DNA from: Clostridiales bacterium
GTDB lineage: Bacteria > Bacillota > Clostridia > Lachnospirales > Lachnospiraceae
Direction of reading: 5' to 3'
Assembly: GCA_018369015.1 (NCBI GenBank)
Contig: JAGZDD010000180.1
Coordinates: forward strand, 1-7,705
Length of the DNA: 7,705 nt
A model generated the notes under the pieces. It did no database searches and was not told the origin of the DNA. It saw nothing but the letters and a program-made list of their open reading frames with translations. Below, one piece after another: positions 1 through 5,080 of this stretch. The position numbers and the translations under genes were made by a program. Numbering within the stretch: the stretch's first letter is position 1; every line of letters begins with the position of its first letter.

Positions 1-97
1 TGACAAAACCTCTCTGCAAGCAAGCTTGCGGTCTACGCTGTGCTTCGGTCGGCGCAGGGCAGACGTCCACCGGACATCTTGCGCCAAGTTTTTGTCA
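1..97. repeat. Structured ~97-nt element bounded by 8-bp inverted repeats
   Basis: The segment begins with TGACAAAA (1-8) and ends with its exact reverse complement TTTTGTCA (90-97). Inside are a perfect 10-bp palindrome GCAAGCTTGC (20-29) and a compound stem-loop (51-85). The compound stem pairs GGCGCA (51-56) with TGCGCC (80-85) and encloses AGACGTCC (61-68) against GGACATCT (72-79). That inner stem has one C/A mismatch on the plus strand, which becomes a G-U pair if the minus strand is transcribed. An alternative pairing, CTGTGC (38-43) with GCGCAG (52-57), is also possible. The element is more GC-rich than its surroundings and has no open frame of note. It could be a dispersed palindromic repeat, a small non-autonomous mobile element, or a structured RNA or terminator belonging to a gene left of the window. 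The left edge coincides with the window edge, so its true boundary and any target duplication cannot be seen. Confidence 0.5.
51..93 (+). terminator. Possible intrinsic terminator within the structured element
   Basis: A GC-rich compound hairpin (51-85) is followed after three bases by TTTTT (89-93), the form of a Rho-independent terminator reading rightward. It would end a transcript entering from the left of the window and isolate the acetyltransferase promoter downstream. No upstream gene is visible, so the role is inferred only from form. Confidence 0.35.
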
Positions 98-100
98 TTC

Positions 101-116
101 TCAGCCGCATGGCTGA
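101..116. other. Small perfect hairpin
   Basis: TCAGCC (101-106) and GGCTGA (111-116) form a perfect 6-bp stem around a GCAT loop. It lies just outside the 97-nt element and upstream of the acetyltransferase promoter. There is no T-tract after it on either strand, so it is not a convincing terminator. It may be part of the same repeat unit or a protein-binding site. Confidence 0.3.
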
Positions 117-153
117 ATAGTTACACCAAAAGAATAATACCGTCAAATAAGCC

Positions 154-182
154 TTGATACAATGCTTTTTTAGACATATAAT
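154..182 (+). promoter_or_regulatory. Sigma-A type promoter of the acetyltransferase gene
   Basis: TTGATA (154-159) serves as the -35 box and TATAAT (177-182) as a perfect -10 box, with an optimal 17-nt spacer. Transcription would begin near 189, leaving a leader of about 90 nt before the ATG at 279. The match is close to the housekeeping consensus, which suggests constitutive expression unless the leader adds control. Confidence 0.7.
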
Positions 183-213
183 ATAATAAAACCGACAAAA
201 ATTTTACATAACT

Positions 214-247
214 ACACCGCTCTGCCCGTTCTATCTGCCAGCGGTGT
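214..247 (+). promoter_or_regulatory. Leader stem-loop upstream of the acetyltransferase
   Basis: ACACCGCT (214-221) and AGCGGTGT (240-247) are exact reverse complements enclosing an 18-nt loop (222-239). The stem lies wholly within the predicted 5' untranslated region, after the promoter and about 17 nt before the GGAG ribosome-binding site (265-268). It could control translation or transcript stability, or it could be an operator. No leader peptide was found ahead of it. Confidence 0.4.
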
Positions 248-278
248 CCATACTAAACTGTAATGGAGAAACAAAAAT

Positions 279-731
279 ATGAACTCCGAAGAAATAACAA
301 TCCATTTAGCCCATCCTGGAGAGCTGCATATACTTGCCGGGCTGGCACTTTTGCTCTGGCCTTCACATACACTCCAGAGCCTGGAAAATGAATTTAGAGA
401 AATTATGGAAAAAAAGGAATCCGCCTTTTTCGTCCTTGAAATTAACAGCGTTCCCGCCGGCTTTGCTCAGTGCCAGCTCCGCCATGATTATGTGGAGGGT
501 ACAGACAGCAGCCCTGTCGGGTATCTTGAAGGTATCTTTGTCCGTGAGGAATACCGTAAACAGGGCCATGCCAAGGCGCTGCTTAAGTCATGCGAGCGAT
601 GGGCCAAATCCCAGGGCTGCCTGGAATTTGCCAGTGATTGCGAGCTGTCTAATGACGCAAGCTTTAGGTTCCATCAAAATATGGGGTTTAAAGAAGCAGG
701 GCGGATTATTTGCTTTACAAAGAAGCTGTGA
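279..731 (+). CDS. GNAT N-acetyltransferase, aminoglycoside 6'-N-acetyltransferase (AAC(6')-I) type
   Basis: This 150-residue protein should transfer acetyl from acetyl-CoA to an amine, by family resemblance the 6'-amino group of an aminoglycoside, in the cytoplasm. One GNAT domain fills the chain, and the length is normal for chromosomal AAC(6')-I enzymes. The block around residues 70-89 (YVEGT, SSPVGYLEGIFV) resembles the family's core strand. R93-x-x-G96-x-A98 is the acetyl-CoA pyrophosphate loop, and residues 109-120 (WAK...EFASD) and 131-149 (FHQNMGF, then FTKK) match the C-terminal signature as I remember it from Acinetobacter-type AAC(6') proteins. The ATG at 279 is supported by GGAG at 265-268 with a rather long 10-nt spacing. 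The gene has its own strong promoter, faces the glycoside-utilisation genes and is not part of them. The family call is firm. The exact substrate is less so, since related GNATs can act on polyamines or other amines. Confidence 0.85.
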   Translation: MNSEEITIHLAHPGELHILAGLALLLWPSHTLQSLENEFREIMEKKESAFFVLEINSVPAGFAQCQLRHDYVEGTDSSPVGYLEGIFVREEYRKQGHAKALLKSCERWAKSQGCLEFASDCELSNDASFRFHQNMGFKEAGRIICFTKKL

Positions 732-754
732 TATTGCGCCTATCTGCCGCAATA
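732..754 (+). terminator. Hairpin immediately after the acetyltransferase stop codon
   Basis: TATTGCG (732-738) and CGCAATA (748-754) form a perfect 7-bp stem with a 9-nt loop, starting on the base after the TGA stop at 729-731. The position suggests a transcript end, but no run of T follows on either strand, so it is at best an atypical terminator or a 3' stabilising structure. Confidence 0.35.
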
Positions 755-786
755 CCACAGCCTAATTGACCGTTATTTATTGCTCC

Positions 787-803
787 CGGCGCAGAGATCG
801 CCG
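787..803 (-). terminator. Short hairpin downstream of the SnoaL-like gene
   Basis: CGGCG (787-791) pairs with CGCCG (799-803) around a 7-nt loop, about 20 nt beyond the stop of the minus-strand operon at 823. No T-tract follows in the minus direction. Together with the hairpin at 732-754 it occupies the 91-nt convergent gap. Neither is a textbook terminator. Confidence 0.25.
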
Positions 804-822
804 CAGTATGAGCAAAGGAACT

Positions 823-1608
823 TCAGTATTCAAAAGTGTCCTCAAAGTGCTCATAGGCTTTAGGCAGCGGTGGGGCCAGCACAGAGAGGGAGGTCAGTCC
901 GTCATAGGTCCATGTAAATGTACTTGGCCGGTCAGGCTCAGGAAAGAATTTTATCTCCCCGTTATTCCCGGCGTACTGGATGACTTTTTCTTTTTGCCCC
1001 GGATGTTCTGCCCTTCTCTTAGCCAGGCGCATATTATAAGTGACCCAGTTTTCGTCAAAGGGCGTCCTCAGCAGCTCGTAATTATGGAAATGCCAAAATT
1101 TCCACACACCGTCCTCTTTAATAAAGTCAACGCCATAACGCGACCAGACCCAGTGTGCCCACACACGGCGCCCATCAAAGGTTTCTTTGCAATAGAAATT
1201 TTCAGGCGCGTTTTTGTCATCCAAAGGCCCATGGCCGGATTCTGTTCCCGACAGCAGCCACACCCCCTTGGCCGTTTTCCCATCACCTGCAACCTCTAAA
1301 ACTTCATTGCTCAGAGCGTGGAAAATCCATTTCCCTGGAGGGTTCGGCCGTCCTCTGTGATAATCCGTCACACTTTTATATCCCTCATACACACCCACAT
1401 TTCCGTACTCAGCATGGATATCCTCTCTTTTGGCCCACAAATCAATGATCTCCTCATCCCTGAAAGCAGCATGAAGCAACATATATTTCGACATCAGATT
1501 GGAAATTTCATTTCTGTCTTTCATAAGCGTGTTACTCTTTTTCAATGCCTCAATTTCTTTCTCCATTGCCGCAATACGGCTTTCTAATATTTTTAGTTCT
1601 CCATCCAT
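823..1608 (-). CDS. SnoaL-like (NTF2-fold) protein with N-terminal coiled coil
   Basis: The product has 261 residues. Residues 4-33 are a charged heptad-like helix (LESRIAAMEKEIEALKK), likely a coiled coil for oligomerisation. Residues about 35-185 fit the SnoaL-like cone fold: an opening helix pair (ISNLMSKY), a central H97 segment and the closing strand GVWKFWHFH (167-175), typical of the family. The last ~75 residues extend past the domain. There are ten tryptophans and histidines at 46, 97, 152, 173 and 175, suggesting a hydrophobic pocket with candidate acid/base residues. Family members include dehydratases, isomerases, cyclases and non-catalytic binders of small ring compounds; bile-acid dehydratase BaiE has a similar short helix plus SnoaL layout. 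There is no signal peptide, so it should be cytoplasmic. I start at ATG 1608; an in-frame GTG at 1623 would translate the Shine-Dalgarno sequence itself. It is last in the unit, 30 nt after the binding protein. The fold call is good; reaction and substrate are unknown. Confidence 0.75.
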   Translation of the reverse strand: MDGELKILESRIAAMEKEIEALKKSNTLMKDRNEISNLMSKYMLLHAAFRDEEIIDLWAKREDIHAEYGNVGVYEGYKSVTDYHRGRPNPPGKWIFHALSNEVLEVAGDGKTAKGVWLLSGTESGHGPLDDKNAPENFYCKETFDGRRVWAHWVWSRYGVDFIKEDGVWKFWHFHNYELLRTPFDENWVTYNMRLAKRRAEHPGQKEKVIQYAGNNGEIKFFPEPDRPSTFTWTYDGLTSLSVLAPPLPKAYEHFEDTFEY

Positions 1609-1614
1609 AAATTC

Positions 1615-1620
1615 CCTCCT
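1615..1620 (-). promoter_or_regulatory. Ribosome-binding site that fixes the SnoaL-like start
   Basis: A perfect AGGAGG lies 6 nt before the ATG at 1608. The upstream in-frame GTG at 1623 would place these bases inside the coding region, so the shorter start is preferred. Confidence 0.8.
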
Positions 1621-1638
1621 CACACATCCAGATAGCCG

Positions 1639-3297
1639 CTATTGATTTGCTGCTTTCCAATCATCGTACTGCTGCTGGCAAGATTGTATAATTTCAGGCA
1701 TCCCGCCATTTTCCAGTTTTTCAAGAAATTTCGGCAGCTCAGTTTGCGGGTCAAGGACGCCTGAAATCAGGCTGTTGCGGTATTCTTCAATAATATTATT
1801 AATCGAGGTCAGTTCATTTTCAAACTGGGATGTGTCTACCGTAAAACCAATCGCCGGAGAATACAGCCCCCGCTCCTGCTTTTCCAGGGCAATTTTTCTG
1901 GAATCCGGGTCGTTTCCTTCCCAAACTCTCGACAAAAACTGATTACCAAAAATCCATGTTGCATTAAGATAATAACCGCTGCTTGTACTATCAACGCCTT
2001 CTGGAAAACCGATGGTTCCATCCTCTTTTTCTTCCCAGTGAACGCCCTCAATACCAAAATTCAGAAGATTAATCACTTCTTCATCTGTAAATAAAAGATT
2101 TATGAATTTCATCGCTGCCTCCGGCTCTGTTGCTGTCACCGGAATCGCCCATGTCCAGTTTGTAAAAGAACTTGTACAGGTCGGCACAGTAAAAATAGGC
2201 ACTGCCGTCATTTCATAGCCGCAGCTCGAATTGATACTTGCAATCTGTCCGTCACTTCCGGAAAAGTAGGAGGCTCCCTTGCCAGATTTAATCAGCGATT
2301 CTCCGGCGTCCATATTCGTCGCTGCATCCTTATATACATACCCTGCTTCATACCAGCGGTGCATAATTTCGCAAACTTCCTTAAATCCTTCTGTCGCATA
2401 ATAATTGACAATCGTATCCGGATCTTCTTCAAATTGAATAATTACCTGGTTGTCCAAAATCGGATCAAAAGGAACCGTATCCTCAAAATCACCCGTAACA
2501 AACATCGTGGATTTTGTCAACATATGCGCTTCCATGGAAGGCACAAGCGCAGACATCTGAGGTTCATTTTGGGCAAGCAGCGAAAGTGCCTGTTCAATAT
2601 CTGCAAGCGAAGTCATAGAATCTGTATCAATATTATATTTTTCTGCCAGATCCTTGCGCACAAACCAGTAAAAAGTATCTACTTTGTCTGCATAACAGGG
2701 AACTGCGTATTGTACGCCGTCGATCTGCCCGGCCTTTAAATAAATTTCCGGAACTGTTTCAAGTATTCCCTGCCCGTACTCCTCAAGGAGATCTCCAATA
2801 GGCATTAATTGATTTTGCGAAGTCATACTGACAAACCGCCCGGTTCCGGCGGGAATCGTTACCAGGGCATCCAGCTTTTCCTGACTGGAAATTTTAAGAT
2901 TAAGCTGCTGCAAGTAATCTGCAATTCCCACAACCTCCATACTTACATGGACATTAATCCTTTTCTCTGTCAGCTCATTTAACGCAGCCTCAACATCCTT
3001 ATAATTCGTCACACCTCCGGTATGAATATACATAATATTAATCTCAGACATATCTTCGTCAAAAGCCGCGTCGCCTTCGCCTGAAGCTGTCGCACTACCG
3101 CTGCTATCTGCCCCGCCAACTGCTTCGTCAGTATCTCCACCGCTGTCCGGCTTGGCAGCGCCAGTATCGCTGCTCAAAGCCTCCGTACGGCCTGCGCTTT
3201 GTTCACCAGATTGCGCGGCATTGCCCCCACATCCCGCCAATACGCCAAGTACCATTGTTCCTGCTAAACTAATAGCTGCCAATTTCTTTAGCTTCAT
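1639..3297 (-). CDS. ABC transporter solute-binding lipoprotein, LplA-like with C-terminal DUF3502
   Basis: This 552-residue protein should capture an oligosaccharide or glycoside at the outer face of the membrane and deliver it to a CUT1-type ABC importer. A lysine-rich start and hydrophobic stretch (residues 2-22) end in the lipobox L20-A-G-C23, giving a lipid-anchored mature protein. Residues 24-82 are a Ser/Gly/Ala/Asp-rich flexible linker. A two-lobe binding-protein fold follows (about 85-415). The tail from about 415 (NFGIEGVHW) to 550 (ELPKFLEKL, then a Q-rich helix ending DDWKAA) matches DUF3502, typical of Firmicute LplA-type proteins. I start at ATG 3297; the longer TTG start at 3315 would translate the Shine-Dalgarno region. 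It sits 19 nt after GH43 and 30 nt before the SnoaL-like gene, so it is very likely co-transcribed with both. Permease and ATPase genes are not in the window. The ligand cannot be read directly; the GH43 neighbour suggests xylose- or arabinose-containing oligomers. Confidence 0.88.
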   Translation of the reverse strand: MKLKKLAAISLAGTMVLGVLAGCGGNAAQSGEQSAGRTEALSSDTGAAKPDSGGDTDEAVGGADSSGSATASGEGDAAFDEDMSEINIMYIHTGGVTNYKDVEAALNELTEKRINVHVSMEVVGIADYLQQLNLKISSQEKLDALVTIPAGTGRFVSMTSQNQLMPIGDLLEEYGQGILETVPEIYLKAGQIDGVQYAVPCYADKVDTFYWFVRKDLAEKYNIDTDSMTSLADIEQALSLLAQNEPQMSALVPSMEAHMLTKSTMFVTGDFEDTVPFDPILDNQVIIQFEEDPDTIVNYYATEGFKEVCEIMHRWYEAGYVYKDAATNMDAGESLIKSGKGASYFSGSDGQIASINSSCGYEMTAVPIFTVPTCTSSFTNWTWAIPVTATEPEAAMKFINLLFTDEEVINLLNFGIEGVHWEEKEDGTIGFPEGVDSTSSGYYLNATWIFGNQFLSRVWEGNDPDSRKIALEKQERGLYSPAIGFTVDTSQFENELTSINNIIEEYRNSLISGVLDPQTELPKFLEKLENGGMPEIIQSCQQQYDDWKAANQ

Positions 3298-3304
3298 ACT
3301 TATA

Positions 3305-3310
3305 CCTCCT
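3305..3310 (-). promoter_or_regulatory. Ribosome-binding site that fixes the lipoprotein start
   Basis: AGGAGG lies 7 nt before the ATG at 3297, within the 19-nt gap after GH43. Starting at ATG also gives a clean signal peptide beginning MKLKK, which supports rejecting the upstream TTG. Confidence 0.8.
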
Positions 3311-3316
3311 CGCAAA

Positions 3317-4945
3317 TCAATCTTGAAAATATCGCGCTTTCACCGGCTTTGGAGGAAGCCATTCATAGTCAAACCAGCGATATTTTGCTGCATTTTCAGA
3401 CTTCCATCCATTTCCTGAAGCATATATCCCTATATAACATCCAATACATCCGCCTGCAACTTCCGATGAAAGCAGCTTCACTGCACCGCTTCCAACCTTT
3501 TTATAGCTGCTTTCATTTTCTTCACAAATATAAAATTCCAGGCAATACCGATCACCAATAATCTGGAGTTTTACCAAATCTCCCGAAAGAGGAGCGCCCC
3601 ATTGTTCTGTAATCATGTCAAAAATGCGTTTCCGCAAAAGCGGACGCCGTTCTCCATCTTTTAAAGCTACTACAAATTCATAATGGACAAATGGCGTATG
3701 CGCAATTGCCAATCCAGCCTCCTCATAAGCTTTAGGTATCCACTTCATAAGCGTTTCCGCACGAAACTCAAAATGATCAATACGACGCCCTATAAAAGCC
3801 GGGGTATCTTTGTCATTAAGAGTCCTTTCATTTCCGTAAAGCGACAACCATCCTGGAACTTTTGTCATAGAATATCCATCAAAAAAAGTTCTGAAAAAAT
3901 TCCATTCATATCCTAATGATTTCCCATCAAACCATGTACGTCTATCTATATTTCCATAAATATCTTCGGACTGCTTTTTCTCTTTATGGTTATCATTTTT
4001 TAAAGGTAACAATTTTGTTTCTACCTCAAGCCCAGGAGTGCGGCCCGAATAGACTAATGGCCATCCATCAACCCACTCTACAGGAGCAATTCCCGTTTCC
4101 CTGCCCATGTGATGATAATAAGCCTCGGTCAATCGATGCCCAAGATATACAAGCCACCAGCTGCCATCATGGGCTTGTACAAGATCTCCATGGCCAAGCC
4201 CCGCAAATTCCGGATTGTGTTCTTTATTCGCTGTTAAAATTGGATTATGCGGACACGGATCAAAAGGCCCCCAAACAGATCTGGAACGCGATATACATGC
4301 CATATGGCAAAATTCCGTACCGCCTTCAGCCGTTATTAAATAGTACCACTCATCTTTTTTATACATATGAGGGCCCTCAGCAAAACGGCCTCCACACCCG
4401 TTTGAGATTATTTTACTTTCTGTAAGCAATTCTCCTGTATCCGGGCAAATCTGTGCCTGATAAATTCCATTTCCTTCGCTTCCATCCTCCCGTAACGCCG
4501 GCATAGTACTCATAAAATACGCTTTGCCATCATCATCCCAAAATATCGATGGATCAATCCCGCCCTGTGAAACCCAACAGGGTAGTGACCATGGCCCTTC
4601 CGGCTGTTTTGCCGTTATTATAAAATTTCCGCTTCCTCCGGGTTCCATAGCGCCCTCACGGGCTACATTTGTTGCAATGACATAAAATACCCCCTGATGA
4701 TAACGAATGGTCGGTGCAAAAATCCCGGCATTCTGCTGACATTTTGGAAATTCCATTTGTTCCGGTCGATGCAGGCAATGACCAAGCTGTTTCCAGTGAA
4801 TAAGATCATTGCTGTGAAAAATTGGTATTCCCGGCAAGAACTCAAATGAACTATTCACCAAATAGTAATCCTGATGAACACGGCAAATACTCGGATCTGG
4901 ATGAAAACCAGGAATGATTGGATTTTGTATGACCACGAATAGCAT
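3317..4945 (-). CDS. Glycoside hydrolase family 43, beta-xylosidase/alpha-L-arabinofuranosidase type
   Basis: This 542-residue enzyme should release xylose or arabinose from the non-reducing ends of short oligosaccharides or glycosides by an inverting mechanism. Residues about 6-310 are the five-bladed propeller. The three catalytic carboxylates are visible: D17 in GFHPDPSI (base), D131 in GGIDPSIFW (pKa modulator) and E190 in RFAEGPHMY (acid). Residues about 335-532 form a beta-sandwich of the GH43 C-terminal type found in XynB-like beta-xylosidases. The absence of a signal peptide suggests cytoplasmic action on imported substrate, consistent with the binding protein 19 nt downstream. The ATG at 4945 is close to AGGAGG (2 nt), although GAGG at 4951-4954 gives 5 nt spacing; a GTG at 4936 is an alternative start and would not affect the domain. 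The gene follows a 135-nt gap with a likely promoter. Xylosidase versus arabinofuranosidase specificity cannot be settled by eye; the layout favours beta-xylosidase. Confidence 0.9.
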   Translation of the reverse strand: MLFVVIQNPIIPGFHPDPSICRVHQDYYLVNSSFEFLPGIPIFHSNDLIHWKQLGHCLHRPEQMEFPKCQQNAGIFAPTIRYHQGVFYVIATNVAREGAMEPGGSGNFIITAKQPEGPWSLPCWVSQGGIDPSIFWDDDGKAYFMSTMPALREDGSEGNGIYQAQICPDTGELLTESKIISNGCGGRFAEGPHMYKKDEWYYLITAEGGTEFCHMACISRSRSVWGPFDPCPHNPILTANKEHNPEFAGLGHGDLVQAHDGSWWLVYLGHRLTEAYYHHMGRETGIAPVEWVDGWPLVYSGRTPGLEVETKLLPLKNDNHKEKKQSEDIYGNIDRRTWFDGKSLGYEWNFFRTFFDGYSMTKVPGWLSLYGNERTLNDKDTPAFIGRRIDHFEFRAETLMKWIPKAYEEAGLAIAHTPFVHYEFVVALKDGERRPLLRKRIFDMITEQWGAPLSGDLVKLQIIGDRYCLEFYICEENESSYKKVGSGAVKLLSSEVAGGCIGCYIGIYASGNGWKSENAAKYRWFDYEWLPPKPVKARYFQD

Positions 4946-4947
4946 CC

Positions 4948-4953
4948 CCTCCT
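4948..4953 (-). promoter_or_regulatory. Unusually close ribosome-binding site of GH43
   Basis: The bases before ATG 4945 read AAGAGGAGGGG on the minus strand. The AGGAGG core leaves only 2 nt to the ATG, but the overlapping upstream GAGG leaves 5. The tight spacing could lower translation or mean initiation at GTG 4936. Confidence 0.5.
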
Positions 4954-5005
4954 CTTAATAGCCCGGCGTACTGCAATTTCCCACCCGACTTATGATTATG
5001 CGTAT

Positions 5006-5011
5006 ATTATA
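5006..5011 (-). promoter_or_regulatory. Candidate -10 box of the GH43 transcription unit
   Basis: A perfect TATAAT on the minus strand would start transcription near 4999 and give a leader of about 54 nt. At 17 nt spacing the -35 position (5029-5034) reads TAATTT, a poor match. That is what one expects of a promoter needing an activator such as the adjacent AraC-type protein. A 10-bp palindrome CAAAGCTTTG (5013-5022) sits in the spacer. Confidence 0.4.
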
Positions 5012-5032
5012 TCAAAGCTTTGCGATATAAAT

Positions 5033-5065
5033 TAGTATAAATAAACACTATTTTGTATAGTATAA
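5033..5065. promoter_or_regulatory. Candidate regulator-binding direct repeat
   Basis: TAGTATAA occurs at 5033-5040 and again at 5058-5065, 25 bp apart, just upstream of the weak -35 region of the GH43 promoter. Paired direct repeats near -35 are usual for AraC-family activators. The second copy also overlaps an inverted repeat ACTAT (5047-5051) / ATAGT (5057-5061). The region is very AT-rich, so a chance match of this length is quite possible. Confidence 0.25.
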
Positions 5066-5080
5066 CACAATTACAGGTTG

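Larger units (their letters stand above)
4946..5080. other. AT-rich regulatory intergenic region
   Basis: These 135 nt separate the regulator stop from the GH43 start. They hold the candidate -10 box, the CAAAGCTTTG palindrome and the repeated TAGTATAA described separately. No hairpin with a T-tract ends the regulator message, so read-through from the GH2-regulator unit into GH43 remains possible. Confidence 0.6.

Noticed and set aside
263..400. Short frame from an ATG at 263 overlapping the acetyltransferase start
   Set aside because: The ATG overlaps the gene's own GGAG ribosome-binding site and runs out of frame to a stop within about 45 codons; it has no binding site of its own.
334..765. 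143-codon frame overlapping the acetyltransferase in another frame
   Set aside because: It shares the DNA of a clear GNAT gene, has no ribosome-binding site and shows no family features.
766..1299. 177-codon plus-strand open frame opposite the SnoaL-like gene
   Set aside because: It lies antisense to a gene with a clear fold signature, lacks a ribosome-binding site and shows no recognisable domain.
1609..1623. GTG start at 1623 for the SnoaL-like protein
   Set aside because: It would translate the AGGAGG sequence; the ATG at 1608 has ideal spacing.
3298..3315. TTG start at 3315 for the binding lipoprotein
   Set aside because: It would translate the ribosome-binding site and spoil the N-terminus of the signal peptide.
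3916..4425. 169-codon plus-strand open frame opposite GH43
   Set aside because: It is antisense to the catalytic domain of GH43, whose active-site motifs are intact; composition is that of a shadow frame and no start signal is seen.
5013..5022. CcpA (cre) site at the CAAAGCTTTG palindrome
   Set aside because: The centre is GC rather than the CG of the cre consensus and the flanks do not match.
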